From the NCBI RefSeq assembly GCF_006874585.1, contig NZ_CP029761.1, forward strand, positions 941,001 to 1,005,000: DNA of 64,000 bases. Reading direction: 5' to 3'. Under the pieces are notes generated by a model. It did not search any database, was not told the origin of the DNA, and worked only from the letters and a program-made list of their open reading frames with translations. Of the stretch, positions 1 to 8,433 are shown piece after piece; the stretch's first letter is position 1, and each line of letters starts with the position of its first letter. This DNA comes from Sphingomonas sp. IC081. Its GTDB lineage: Bacteria; Pseudomonadota; Alphaproteobacteria; Sphingomonadales; Sphingomonadaceae. A program made the translations under genes and the position numbers.

Positions 1-965
1 TGCCCGAAGTCGCGGACTTCCTGCCCGGCTCGCCGGCGCAGTCGGCGGGGGTGGAGGTCGGTGACCGCATCGTCGCGGTCGATGGCCGTCATGTCGACAG
101 CCTGACCGACGTGCCGCAACTGGTCATTCCCTTCCCCGGCCGTACCATCACCCTGACGGTCCTGCGCGAAGGGCGCGAGGTCAGCCTGCCGGTTCGCCTC
201 GGCGATCGCACGGAAACCGACCGGTTCGGCAACCAGTCGCGGGTCGGCGAGCTCGGCATCAACTTCTTCGTTCCGAAAATCGGTGCATTCTTCGGCGATT
301 CCGCCGCCCAGAAGGCGGGGCTGAAAGTCGGCGATCGCATCGTCGCGGTCGGCGACCATGCCGTGCGCAGTTTCGACGAGATCCCCCCGCTGGTGGAGAA
401 CCAGGCTGGACGCCAGGTCATGGTGACTGTCATGCGCGCGGGCGAGGCCCATGTCGTGCCGGTTACGCTGGGCGAAATGGCGGCGGTCGATGCCCAGGGC
501 AAGCCGGTGCGGGTCGGCGTGCTGGGCATTCGCCCGGACACCGGCACGCGCGTGCCGGTCGGCGTGATCGAGGCGGTGGGCCTGGGCGTGGGCAACTGCA
601 TCGATACCATGCACCTGATGGTCTCGGGGATCGGCCAGATCTTCTCGGGCGAGCGCTCGGTCAAGGAGTTCGGCGGGCCGATCAAGATCGCCAAGTATTC
701 GGGCGAGCAGTTCAGCCTCGGCTGGGAGGCGTTTGTCTCCTTTGCGGCGCTTATCTCGATTAACTTGGCATTCATCAACCTCCTGCCAATCCCGGGCCTG
801 GACGGAGGACATCTGGCATTTTACGCGGCCGAAATGGTTCGCCGCAAGCCGCTGGATGTGCGCAGTCAGGAATGGGCGATCCGCACCGGGGTGGCATTCG
901 TGCTGGCCTTGATGCTGTTCGTCACGGTCAACGATCTGGCTTCGCTCCCGATTTTCGGGGGATAG
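1..965 (+). CDS. rseP: RIP site-2 metalloprotease RseP, 3' part only
   Basis: This is the C-terminal part of a membrane-embedded zinc protease that releases envelope-stress sigma factors by cutting their anti-sigma factor in the inner membrane. The window opens inside the gene, and the reading frame is already open from base 3. Visible are the end of one PDZ domain (GSPAQSAGVEVGDRI, about bases 30-70), a second PDZ domain with the parallel motif SAAQKAGLKVGDRI (about bases 300-345), and the C-terminal membrane region with the conserved LDGGH motif (about bases 796-812), whose Asp is a metal ligand. The HExxH motif lies upstream of the window. bamA follows after 158 bases, the usual order in alphaproteobacteria. 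A GTG at 51 exists but lies inside the first PDZ domain and is not the true start. Confidence 0.93.
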   Translation, partial: PEVADFLPGSPAQSAGVEVGDRIVAVDGRHVDSLTDVPQLVIPFPGRTITLTVLREGREVSLPVRLGDRTETDRFGNQSRVGELGINFFVPKIGAFFGDSAAQKAGLKVGDRIVAVGDHAVRSFDEIPPLVENQAGRQVMVTVMRAGEAHVVPVTLGEMAAVDAQGKPVRVGVLGIRPDTGTRVPVGVIEAVGLGVGNCIDTMHLMVSGIGQIFSGERSVKEFGGPIKIAKYSGEQFSLGWEAFVSFAALISINLAFINLLPIPGLDGGHLAFYAAEMVRRKPLDVRSQEWAIRTGVAFVLALMLFVTVNDLASLPIFGG

Positions 966-1123
966 CCTGGAGAAATCTTCTCAGATCACATTTCTGCCGG
1001 GATTGACTGCTTGATTGGGCGACGTCCATCGGGCAGACGGGCGCGATTGCCCGCCGGGGAGGCGGGTAGCCTGGCGGATCACTCTGTAGAGCCTCGCGTA
1101 AGCGCATACGGGAACTTGCTTGA

Positions 1124-3763
1124 ATGATGGGATGGGAAATGGGTCGCAGCATTGACGCTCGCCGTGCTCCTCAGCTTGCCGCAATGCTGCTGGGCACCAC
1201 GATCCTTGCTGGCGTGCCCGCCGCGGCCTTTGCGCAGAGCGCTGCCGCTGCCAATGCTCCTGCCGCCGCGCCGGTCGCGGCCGAGGCGGCCACGCCGATC
1301 CAGACGATCCAGGTCGTCGGGGCCGAGCGTCTGGAGCCGCAGACGGTGTTGTCGTACATCAAGCTGCGGGTCGGCCAGCCTTATACCAAGGCTGCTGCGG
1401 ACGGCGCGCTGAAGGATCTTTACGCCACCGAACTGTTCGCCGACGCGCAGATCGCCAACGACAACGGTGTGGTGACCATCACGGTCAAGGAAAACCCCGT
1501 CGTCAACCGCATCATCCTTGAGGGCAACAAGCGCATCAAGGACGACAAGATCATGCCGGAGATCAAGGTCGCCCCGCGCCAGATCTTCACGCGATCCAAG
1601 ATCCGCGCCGACGTCGCCCGCATCATCGAGCTGTACAAGCGCCAGGGCCGCTATGCCGCGACCGTCGAGCCGAAGATGGTCATGCTTGACCAGAACCGCG
1701 TCGACATCGTCTTCGAGATCACCGAGGGCGACAAGTCCAAGGTCCGTCAGATCAACATCATCGGCAACGAGCACTTCTCGGACGGTGACCTGCGCTCGCA
1801 GATGGTCACCAAGCAGGCCCGCTTCAGCCGCGTGTTCTCCTCGAACACGACTTACGATCCCGATCGCATGGCGTTCGACCAGCAGAAGCTGCGCCAGTTC
1901 TACCTGACCCAGGGCTACGCCGACTTCCGCGTGGTTTCGGCCGTGGCCGAACTGACGCCGGACAAGAAGGACTTCATCATCACTTACGTGGTGGAGGAAG
2001 GGAAGCGCTACAAGTTCGGCGACGTCAAGGTCGAGAGCCAGCTGCGCGACTTCGACGGCGACAAGCTGGCGAAGAACCTCGCGATCCACAAGGGTGACTG
2101 GTACAACGCCAAGCTCGTCGAAGATACCATCGAGGGCCTGAACGACACCGCCGGTGCCTTCGGTTACGCCTTCGCCGACGTGCGTCCGCAGTACAGCCGC
2201 GACAAGGACGACCTCACCATGGGGTTGACCTTCGTGATCCAGGAGGCGCCGCGCGTCTATGTCGAGCGGATCGACATCAACGGCAACACGCTGACCCAGG
2301 ACAAGGTCGTGCGCCGCGAATTCCGTCTGGCGGAAGGCGATGCGTTCAACTCGCTGCAGGTCAAGCGTTCGACCAACCGCATCAAGTCGCTCGGTTACTT
2401 CCAGGAGAAGTTCGAGGTCGAGCAGAAGCCCGGCAGCGCCGACGACCGTGTCGTGCTCGAAGCCAACGTCGAGGAAAAGCCGACCGGCCAGCTCCAGCTC
2501 TCGGCCGGTTTCTCGAGCCTCGAGCGCTTCATCTTCCAGGCCTCGATCCAGCAGCGCAACTTCCGCGGGCGCGGCCAGACGATCGGCCTTTCGGGCAGCT
2601 ATTCCTCCTATTCGAAGTCGGTCGAGGCGAACTTCGTCGAGCCCTATCTGTTCGACAAGAACGTCTCGCTGGGCCTCGACATCTATCGCCGCGACTACAA
2701 CAGCTTCAACTACATCAATTCCAATCGCAATACGAACTACTCGCAGACCACCACGGGCTTCCAGGTCCGCGCCGGTGTGCCGCTGACCGAGTATCTGACG
2801 GCGATTGCCCGCTACACGCTCAATTACGACGACGTGTCGGTCGACAAGTCGACCTACTATTCGTACCGCGTCGATCCCAGCGTCTACCAGTGCGACCCGC
2901 TCTATGCCGGGCGCTACCTGTGCGACGCGCTGGGCAAGCGTCTCAGCTCGATCCTCGGCGGCTCGATCATCTATGACACGCTCGACAACCGCGTGCGCCC
3001 GACGCGTGGCCAGACGGCCTCGATCAACGTCGACGTGGCGGGCCTGGGCGGCGATGTGAAGTACGCACGCGTGGTCGCCAAGGCGGCCAAGTACTGGCCG
3101 CTGGGCAAGGGCTTCATCTTCTCGCTGTCGAGCGAGGGCGGCGCGATCACCGGTTGGGGCGGCGACGACGTGCGCCTGACCGACCGCTTCTACCTTGGCG
3201 AACCGCAGATCCGCGGTTTCGGCATCCGCGGCGTCGGCCCGCGCGTGACCCGCCAGTACTTCACGCCCAACGAAGACGGCACCGTCACCAACGGCACCAA
3301 GTCTGACGACGCGGTCGGCGGCAAGTACTACTACATGAACCGTGCCGAACTCGAGATTCCGCTTGGCTCGGGCGCGCGCGAAATGGGCCTGCGTCCGTCG
3401 ATCTTCGTGGATGCCGGTGCGGTCTGGGGCAGCAATTTCAAGAAGTCGGACCTTACCGACTGCTCGAATGGCTGTATCCCGACCTACTACGTGCGCAATT
3501 CGGATGGCACGAACTCCTCCTCCACCACGACGAGCGCGACGGATTCGTCGACTGGTTTGGCCAATACGCCGACTGGCGATTATGCCTACAACTTCACCGA
3601 AACCTTCGCGGGTGATTCCTGGCATCCGCGTGTTGCGGTTGGTTTCGGCGTGAACTGGAACTCGCCGTTCGGGCCGTTCCGCATCGACATCTCGAAGGTG
3701 CTCCTCAAGGAGACCGGCGACAACACCAAGACCTTCACATTCAACGTGGGAACGCAATTCTGA
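1124..3763 (+). CDS. bamA: Outer membrane protein assembly factor BamA
   Basis: Central beta-barrel of the BAM complex, which folds and inserts outer-membrane proteins. The 879-aa product has a signal peptide ending near residue 38 (AAAFAQ) and an Ala-rich stretch. POTRA domains run from about residue 60 (IQTIQVVGAERLEPQTV) to about 445, and a 16-strand-type barrel ends in the aromatic Phe expected for BAM substrates (FTFNVGTQF). Length is somewhat above the usual 750-810 aa, partly from an Asn/Ser/Thr-rich loop near residues 785-815 that also carries two Cys. In-frame ATGs occur at 1124, 1127 and 1139; 1139 has the better upstream purine run (GGGA), so the true start may be there. The stop overlaps the skp start by one base. 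Confidence 0.96.
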   Translation: MMGWEMGRSIDARRAPQLAAMLLGTTILAGVPAAAFAQSAAAANAPAAAPVAAEAATPIQTIQVVGAERLEPQTVLSYIKLRVGQPYTKAAADGALKDLYATELFADAQIANDNGVVTITVKENPVVNRIILEGNKRIKDDKIMPEIKVAPRQIFTRSKIRADVARIIELYKRQGRYAATVEPKMVMLDQNRVDIVFEITEGDKSKVRQINIIGNEHFSDGDLRSQMVTKQARFSRVFSSNTTYDPDRMAFDQQKLRQFYLTQGYADFRVVSAVAELTPDKKDFIITYVVEEGKRYKFGDVKVESQLRDFDGDKLAKNLAIHKGDWYNAKLVEDTIEGLNDTAGAFGYAFADVRPQYSRDKDDLTMGLTFVIQEAPRVYVERIDINGNTLTQDKVVRREFRLAEGDAFNSLQVKRSTNRIKSLGYFQEKFEVEQKPGSADDRVVLEANVEEKPTGQLQLSAGFSSLERFIFQASIQQRNFRGRGQTIGLSGSYSSYSKSVEANFVEPYLFDKNVSLGLDIYRRDYNSFNYINSNRNTNYSQTTTGFQVRAGVPLTEYLTAIARYTLNYDDVSVDKSTYYSYRVDPSVYQCDPLYAGRYLCDALGKRLSSILGGSIIYDTLDNRVRPTRGQTASINVDVAGLGGDVKYARVVAKAAKYWPLGKGFIFSLSSEGGAITGWGGDDVRLTDRFYLGEPQIRGFGIRGVGPRVTRQYFTPNEDGTVTNGTKSDDAVGGKYYYMNRAELEIPLGSGAREMGLRPSIFVDAGAVWGSNFKKSDLTDCSNGCIPTYYVRNSDGTNSSSTTTSATDSSTGLANTPTGDYAYNFTETFAGDSWHPRVAVGFGVNWNSPFGPFRIDISKVLLKETGDNTKTFTFNVGTQF

Positions 3764-4368
3764 TGACCAAGATTCTCAAGTCCGCCGCGCTGGCCTCGGG
3801 TCTGGCTCTTGCCGCTCTGGCTTCGCCGGCGTTCGCACAGGCCGTTCCGGCCTCGAAGGTCGCCGTTGTCGACCTCGACCGCATCGCCAAGGAATGCAAC
3901 GCCTGCCGCACCGCCAACCAGGCCCTGCAGGGCCAGGTCCAGGCTTTCGAAGCCCGCCGCAACCAGCTTGCCGGCACGCTGCAGCCCGAAGCCCAGGGTC
4001 TCGAGACCGCCGTCAAGGCGCTGAACGGCAAGCAGCCTGACGCCGCCCTTCAGGGCCGCATCCAGGCCTACCAGCAGAAGGAACAGCAGGCCGGTCAGGA
4101 ACTGCAGGGCCAGCAGGTGCAGATCCAGCGCAACCAGGCCTATGTCGGCCAGCAGATCCAGCAGGCGCTGGCGGGCCTCTACAAGCCGGCGATGAGCAAG
4201 CGCGGTGCCAACGTACTGGTCGAAGTCGGCCAGACCCTGGCCTATGATCCGACCCTCGACATCACCAACGACGTGCTGACCGCCCTCAACGGCGCGCTCA
4301 CCACGATCAACACCACCGCTCCGGCGCCGCAGCAGGCTCCGCAGCAGCCCGCCACCTCGGGCCGCTGA
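3763..4368 (+). CDS. skp: OmpH/Skp-family periplasmic chaperone
   Basis: Periplasmic holdase that keeps unfolded outer-membrane proteins soluble on their way to BamA. The 201-aa product has a clear signal peptide (cleavage after SPAFAQ, residue 26). It then shows the OmpH start pattern ([14 protein letters not shown]) and a long Gln/Ala-rich region predicted to form the coiled-coil tentacles, ending in a Pro/Gln-rich tail. A CNAC pair (about residues 45-48) at the start of the helical region is unlike E. coli Skp and could form a disulfide. It is coupled to bamA by a TGATG overlap and followed after 19 bases by fabZ. lpxD, which commonly sits between skp and fabZ in LPS-making Gram-negatives, is not here. 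Confidence 0.88.
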   Translation: MTKILKSAALASGLALAALASPAFAQAVPASKVAVVDLDRIAKECNACRTANQALQGQVQAFEARRNQLAGTLQPEAQGLETAVKALNGKQPDAALQGRIQAYQQKEQQAGQELQGQQVQIQRNQAYVGQQIQQALAGLYKPAMSKRGANVLVEVGQTLAYDPTLDITNDVLTALNGALTTINTTAPAPQQAPQQPATSGR

Positions 4369-4387
4369 GAGCAGGGCGGGCAGAGCG

Positions 4388-4840
4388 ATGAGCGAACCGA
4401 CTGAATTCGTGTACGATACCGCGAAGATCCTGGCGGCGCTGCCGCATCGCTACCCGATGCTGCTGGTCGACCGTGTGGTCTCGTTCGACGAGAACGAGAT
4501 CCACGCGGTCAAGGCCGTGAGCTTCAACGAGGACTTCTTCCAGGGCCACTTCCCTGGCCGTCCGATCATGCCCGGCGTCCTCCAGATCGAGGCGCTGGCG
4601 CAGGCGGCGGGCATCCTTGCCATCGAATCGCTCGGGCTCGCCGGTACCGGCAAGCTCGTCTATTTCATGGCGATCGAGGAAGCGAAGTTCCGCAATCCGG
4701 TAACCCCGGGCAACCTGCTCGACCTGCGTGCCGGCTTCGTCCAGAAGCGCAGCCGCGTCTGCAAGTTCTGGGGCAAGGCGTCGATCGGCGACAAGGTGAC
4801 CTGCGAGGTCAACTTCACCGCGATGATCGCCGACGCCTGA
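4388..4840 (+). CDS. fabZ: (3R)-hydroxyacyl-ACP dehydratase FabZ
   Basis: Dehydrates 3-hydroxyacyl-ACP to trans-2-enoyl-ACP in the fatty-acid elongation cycle, in the cytoplasm. The 150-aa hot-dog-fold protein has the family signature [11 protein letters not shown] and the catalytic block [20 protein letters not shown], which holds the catalytic His and Glu. Full length for the family. It lies 19 bases after skp and is probably in the same transcript. The usual partners lpxA and lpxB do not follow; rpmE does. Confidence 0.97.
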   Translation: MSEPTEFVYDTAKILAALPHRYPMLLVDRVVSFDENEIHAVKAVSFNEDFFQGHFPGRPIMPGVLQIEALAQAAGILAIESLGLAGTGKLVYFMAIEEAKFRNPVTPGNLLDLRAGFVQKRSRVCKFWGKASIGDKVTCEVNFTAMIADA

Positions 4841-4972
4841 TCGGGCGAGGGAGAAGGGCGCGGCTTTCCGGCGCACCGTCCTTCGCCCTTGCATTTTCGA
4901 GGCTCCCGCTGTAAGGGCGCCGCTTTCCCAGCAGGCCGGTCGGAACCGGCCACATGCGAAGAGAGATACGAC

Positions 4973-5200
4973 ATGAAGGCCGATACGCATCCCGACTACC
5001 ACATGATCACCGTCCAGATGACCGACGGCACCACCTTCCAGACCCGCTCGACCTGGGGCTCGGAAGGCGACACGCTGGTTCTGGACATCGATCCGACCTC
5101 GCACCCGGCCTGGACCGGCGGCAAGGCCCAGCTTCAGGACGGCGGCCGCGTGGCCCAGTTCAACAAGCGTTTCGGCGGCCTCACGCTCAAGAAGAACTGA
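4973..5200 (+). CDS. rpmE: 50S ribosomal protein L31
   Basis: Structural protein of the large ribosomal subunit. The 75-aa product starts at [10 protein letters not shown], the conserved start of alphaproteobacterial L31; an in-frame upstream ATG at 4889 gives an unconserved extension. The purine stretch GAAGAGAGA precedes the chosen ATG. It has none of the Cys ligands of zinc-binding L31, so it is the zinc-independent form. The conserved block [13 protein letters not shown] is present. A strong terminator follows directly. Confidence 0.95.
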   Translation: MKADTHPDYHMITVQMTDGTTFQTRSTWGSEGDTLVLDIDPTSHPAWTGGKAQLQDGGRVAQFNKRFGGLTLKKN

Positions 5201-5230
5201 GCGCGAAGCAAGCTTCACGAACACGAAGAA

Positions 5231-5256
5231 GGCGGTCCTCACGGGCCGCCTTTTTT
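5231..5256 (+). terminator. Rho-independent terminator after rpmE
   Basis: An 8-bp stem GGCGGTCC / GGGCCGCC (one G-T pair) with a 4-base loop is followed by six T residues. It lies 31 bases after the rpmE stop. Confidence 0.88.
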
Positions 5257-5335
5257 GTTGTCCGGTGTGGGTTAAGCCCGCGCGGCGCCTGAGCGTTCCA
5301 AGCTGCTGATGCGGCAGCATCACTGCGGCTTGGTA

Positions 5336-5704
5336 TCACGCCCCGAGATCGATCAGCACGTTCCATTCGGCCGCGTCGCCGGGCACGGCCCGCAGGAATT
5401 CCATGCCTGCCGCCTCGCCCCCCGAAGGGCCGCGGCGGACCCAGCGCACCACGGCCTTGAGCGGCGGACGCGGGCCGATCCCGATGCTGACGAAGCTGCC
5501 TTGCCGCAGCACGCCGGCGGGGCCGGTCACGCAGCAGCCGTGCAGCGAGACATCGGCCAGCCGGACGTCCAGCCGTTCGGCCGGGGAGGTCTGCAGCCAT
5601 GCGGCGAAACTGGTGGTGTGGCGTTCTTCGCGGCGTCGTTCATCGCAGGCGCTTTGCTGCTGCATCTGCGCGGTGGAATAGAGCCGTGCGAGCGGGGCGT
5701 TCAT
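5336..5704 (-). CDS. PilZ domain protein
   Basis: Single-domain 122-aa PilZ protein, a probable c-di-GMP receptor. The sequence shows the first binding motif as RREERH (about residues 24-29) and the second as DVSLHGC (about 52-58, the D/NxSxxG pattern), followed by a beta-barrel pattern ending NVLIDLGA. No membrane segment or other output domain is visible, so it would act by protein contact. It is divergent from sodC across a 250-base spacer that contains a Fur-like palindrome. Partner and pathway cannot be told from the sequence. A GGDEF-EAL protein that could supply or remove c-di-GMP lies at 19.3-20.9 kb. Confidence 0.82.
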   Translation of the reverse strand: MNAPLARLYSTAQMQQQSACDERRREERHTTSFAAWLQTSPAERLDVRLADVSLHGCCVTGPAGVLRQGSFVSIGIGPRPPLKAVVRWVRRGPSGGEAAGMEFLRAVPGDAAEWNVLIDLGA

Positions 5705-5811
5705 GCCGTTCTGTCCATTTGTATCGTGCGACCGATCTGTGTTTGCCGGGAGTGTGGCAGAGGTTCGTTAACGTCGGATCACCGCGCCCCACCGTTCGTC
5801 TCCCGCGGCAT

Positions 5812-5847
5812 GCAATTGTTTGTTGCGAATGATTTGCAGGCAATTGC
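5812..5847. promoter_or_regulatory. Fur-like palindrome upstream of sodC
   Basis: The core TGCGAATGATTTGCA (5824-5838) is an almost perfect inverted repeat, TGC-N-AAT around a central G, and fits the alphaproteobacterial Fur pattern. It is nested inside an outer repeat GCAATTG (5812-5818) / CAATTGC (5841-5847). It sits about midway between PilZ and sodC starts and could serve either. It resembles the sites at 63588 and 63853. Assignment to Fur is by pattern only. Confidence 0.5.
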
Positions 5848-5954
5848 CTTTCCGGCCGCGAAGCCTAGTCTGGGCCAGCGGCATGAGCGCGCGGGGTCGG
5901 CCCCGGCGCCCGGCCGGGAGAAGGGTCCGCTCAGGATCGCGAAGGAGAATGTCC

Positions 5955-6491
5955 ATGGTTCGTACATCCCGTCTTGTCCTAGCGCTGGGCGCTTCCTTGC
6001 TGGCTGCTCCGGGGTTTGCGGCCGATGCGCCGCTTCCGGTGCTGCGCGCCGAGGTTGTTGGCGCCGACGGTACACCGCTTGGCACGGTTTCGGTGCAGCA
6101 GACACCTGCGGGCGTGCTGGTGACCACCGATCTCAAGGGGCTGCCGGAGGGTGACCATGGCTTCCACTTCCATGAAAAGGGCCTGTGCGACGCGGCGGGC
6201 AAGTTCGCCTCGGCCGGTGGCCACTTCACGGCGGGCGATCCGGTCCACGGCCTGATGTCGATGGGCGGCCCGCATGGGGGTGACATGCCCAACCAGCATG
6301 TCGGACCCGACGGCGTGCTGAAGGTGCAGGTACTCAACACCGGGGTCACCATTGCGCCGGGGAGCAAGTCGATCGTCGATGCCGATGGCACGGCGCTGGT
6401 GATCCACGCCAATGCGGACGACTACACCAGCCAGCCGGCGGGCAACGCCGGCGGCCGGATCGCCTGTGCGGTGCTCAGCGCGCCCAAGTGA
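5955..6491 (+). CDS. sodC: Superoxide dismutase [Cu-Zn], periplasmic
   Basis: Converts superoxide to peroxide and oxygen in the periplasm. The 178-aa product has a signal peptide (cut after GFAA, near residue 22). Metal-site motifs are in order: FHFHEKGLCD (copper His-x-His), GGHFTAGDPVHG (bridging and zinc His), HVGPDG, and the C-terminal GGRIACAVL with the second Cys of the structural disulfide. The ATG at 5955 has AGGAG seven bases upstream; the in-frame ATG at 5949 is too close to it. It is convergent with the hydroxylase at 6527 across a hairpin. Confidence 0.93.
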   Translation: MVRTSRLVLALGASLLAAPGFAADAPLPVLRAEVVGADGTPLGTVSVQQTPAGVLVTTDLKGLPEGDHGFHFHEKGLCDAAGKFASAGGHFTAGDPVHGLMSMGGPHGGDMPNQHVGPDGVLKVQVLNTGVTIAPGSKSIVDADGTALVIHANADDYTSQPAGNAGGRIACAVLSAPK

Positions 6492-6523
6492 GCGATGGGG
6501 GAGGGGCTTGCCCCCTCCCGCTC
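6490..6523. terminator. Hairpin between convergent sodC and hydroxylase
   Basis: A GAGCG...CGCTC outer stem encloses GGGAGGGGC / GCCCCCTCCC with a TT loop. It fills the 35-base gap between two convergent stops and could serve both strands. There is no T-run on either side, so intrinsic termination is uncertain. Confidence 0.42.
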
Positions 6524-6526
6524 GCG

Positions 6527-7159
6527 TCAACCCCAGGGGCGTTCGCGGTACCACTGGGTGATGACGTACTTGTGCCCCTTGCGCACTTTCATCGCGTGAT
6601 GGAGCGTGGCGGCGTTGAGGCTGCCGTCGGCCCGGCGGTTGTTCCAGGCGACCAGCTTGCCGCGTTCGGGCTGGATCAGCTTGTCGATCACCTTGAAGCG
6701 CGTCGCGCCGCCCGCCTCGACGTCGTTCAGGTAGATCATGAAGGTCCAGGTCCGCTGGCCGGATACCGTGCAATACTGCGCGTAGTCCGAGTTGTTCGGC
6801 TCGAAGTAGTCGGTATGGGCCTTGAACTCCTGGCCGATCTCGTAGCGCTGGCCCTGGATCGGCTCGGCATGGGCAAGGTCGATCCCCGAGGCTGCGGCTA
6901 GCTTCTGGGCAAGGGCCGCCACGGCGGGAACATCGCGCGCGAGATCGCAGGTCGAACTCGTGCGGAAGACATCGTCGCCATTGTAGTTGGCGATCGTCGA
7001 GGGGCGATGTTCCGCCTCGATCATGGCCACGAGCGTTTCGCATTCGGCGGCGGTGAGAAACTGGCGCTTCACGAACAGGTCGAGTCGCGTGGAGGGGAAG
7101 CGCTGCATGCCGGGAATGGCGAGCAGGATGTCGGAAGATGATTCGCCGGGAGCCTTCAT
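6527..7159 (-). CDS. 2OG-Fe(II) oxygenase, prolyl 4-hydroxylase type
   Basis: Non-haem iron dioxygenase of the P4Hc type, 210 aa. Iron ligands are the HTDYF motif (HxD, about residues 109-111) and the distal His in ATLHHAMKV (about 190); the 2-oxoglutarate-binding basic residue follows in KGHKYVITQWYRERPW. The conserved QWYRERPW ending is typical of bacterial prolyl-4-hydroxylase-like proteins. Start is taken at MKAPGESSSD (7159); the frame stays open to 7255 but that extension looks noncoding. Substrate unknown: proline in a protein or a small molecule are both possible. tRNA-His lies upstream on the other strand. Confidence 0.85.
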   Translation of the reverse strand: MKAPGESSSDILLAIPGMQRFPSTRLDLFVKRQFLTAAECETLVAMIEAEHRPSTIANYNGDDVFRTSSTCDLARDVPAVAALAQKLAAASGIDLAHAEPIQGQRYEIGQEFKAHTDYFEPNNSDYAQYCTVSGQRTWTFMIYLNDVEAGGATRFKVIDKLIQPERGKLVAWNNRRADGSLNAATLHHAMKVRKGHKYVITQWYRERPWG

Positions 7160-7357
7160 GGCGGTGACCCTAGCGAGGCGAGGGTGACCGGAAAATTGCA
7201 GGACTTGCGGGCTCTGCCGATTTTTTGTGGGCGCATGTGCATTTTTGCTTTGCAAGGAGCCTCAGCTTGTGCAAATGGCGCGCCTCCGAACGGGACGATG
7301 CACTGCACGCCGGTCGGTAACTTCGAAGCCAGCCACGAGTGCCGGTTTCGATTGTGT

Positions 7358-7435
7358 GGCGATTGTAGCTCAGTTGGTTAGAGCGCCGGTTTGTGGTACC
7401 GGAGGTCGTGGGTTCGAACCCCATCAATCGCCCCA
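7358..7435 (+). tRNA. tRNA-His (GTG)
   Basis: Acceptor arm GCGATTG (7359-7365) pairs perfectly with CAATCGC (7425-7431). D stem is GCTC/GAGC, and the anticodon stem CCGGT/ACCGG encloses loop TTGTGGT with anticodon GTG at 7393-7395. The T arm is GTGGG-TTCGAAC-CCCAT. G at 7358 stands opposite discriminator C73 (7432), so the extra G-1 of tRNA-His appears to be encoded. The 3' CCA is encoded at 7433-7435. Confidence 0.97.
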
Positions 7436-7557
7436 TTCTCTCCCTTGAACACCCCTGCGATAAATAGCCGCCCTGTCGATCTCGGCGGTTGAAAAGGCTG
7501 GCGCTTTTGCCGTCGTCCCTTGCTCCTTTCGCCCCGCGCGATAGAAGCGTGGCCGAC

Positions 7558-8286
7558 ATGCACGGCTTTGCAAATCCCGCCCGTTTCCTGCGCATCGCCC
7601 GTTGGCTGATGCCGCTCTGCATGGGCGGCGGCGCCGTCCTCGCGCTGGCCGCGCTGGGTTGGGGCCTGTTCTTCGGTCCGGCCGAGCGCCTCCAGGGCGA
7701 GACCGTGCGGATCGTCTATCTTCACGTCCCCGCAGCATGGCTCGGCATGGCCGGATGGATGGGCATCGCCGCGGCCAGTTTCACCGAACTCGTCTGGCGT
7801 CATCCGCTCGCAGGCATCGCCGCGCGCGCCTGCGCGGTGCCGGGCGCGGTGTTCACTGCGGTCTGCCTCATCACCGGTTCGCTCTGGGGGCGTCCGGCAT
7901 GGGGCACCTGGTGGGTGTGGGACGGGCGGCTGACCTCGATGCTGGTGCTGCTGTTCCTCTATTTCGGCTGGATGGCGCTTTCGCAGGCAAGCGAGGCTGC
8001 CGAGGGCGGCCAGAGCAAGGCACCGGCGATCTTTGGCCTGGTCGGCGCGGTGAATATCCCGATCATCCATTATTCGGTGATCTGGTGGCAGAGCCAGCAT
8101 CAGGCGCCGTCGATCTCGCTGGGCAAGTCGGCCATGGCGGGCGCGTTCCTCTATCCGCTGCTTGCCGCCACGCTGGGCTTCACGCTGCTGTTCGCAGGCG
8201 TCGTGCTGGCACGGATGCGGGCGATTCTCGCGCATCAGCAGGCCGAGGCCCGGCTGCGGCGCAAGGCGCTTTCGGAAGGATATTGA
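7558..8286 (+). CDS. ccmC: Haem exporter protein CcmC
   Basis: Inner-membrane protein of the haem-handling proteins that binds haem and helps load it onto CcmE in the periplasm. The 242-aa product has six predicted membrane segments. It carries the haem-handling tryptophan-rich motif as WGTWWVWDGRLTS (about residue 115), flanked by conserved His residues (YLHVPAAW and NIPIIHYSVIWW). Start is taken at MHGFANPARF; an in-frame ATG at 7489 adds 23 unconserved residues. First gene of a run ccmC-D-E-F-G-H-I. ccmA and ccmB, the ABC part, are not in the window. Confidence 0.94.
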   Translation: MHGFANPARFLRIARWLMPLCMGGGAVLALAALGWGLFFGPAERLQGETVRIVYLHVPAAWLGMAGWMGIAAASFTELVWRHPLAGIAARACAVPGAVFTAVCLITGSLWGRPAWGTWWVWDGRLTSMLVLLFLYFGWMALSQASEAAEGGQSKAPAIFGLVGAVNIPIIHYSVIWWQSQHQAPSISLGKSAMAGAFLYPLLAATLGFTLLFAGVVLARMRAILAHQQAEARLRRKALSEGY

Positions 8287-8290
8287 CGCG

Positions 8291-8431
8291 ATGCGCGAGG
8301 CGATGGACCCCTGGACCTTCGTGGTCGCCGCCTATGCGGTGGGCCTGGGCGCGGCAGCGGCAATGGTCGCCTGGTCGCTGATTACCATGAAGCGCGCCGA
8401 GAAGCGCCGGGACGAGGCGAGGAAACGCTGA
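8291..8431 (+). CDS. ccmD: Haem exporter accessory protein CcmD
   Basis: Small membrane protein of 46 aa that joins CcmC and CcmE and helps release haem-loaded CcmE. It has one hydrophobic segment (about residues 8-31), an N-terminal MDPWTFVVAAY pattern typical of the family, and a highly basic tail (KRAEKRRDEARKR). Start at MREAMDPW (8291) or at the second Met, 8306. It begins 4 bases after ccmC and ends 2 bases before ccmE. Confidence 0.88.
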   Translation: MREAMDPWTFVVAAYAVGLGAAAAMVAWSLITMKRAEKRRDEARKR

Positions 8432-8433
8432 AC

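Noticed and set aside
1079..3757. A long open frame on the minus strand opposite bamA
   Set aside because: It is antisense to a clear gene in high-GC DNA, has a composition rich in Arg/Val/Asp typical of shadow frames, and no recognisable motif.
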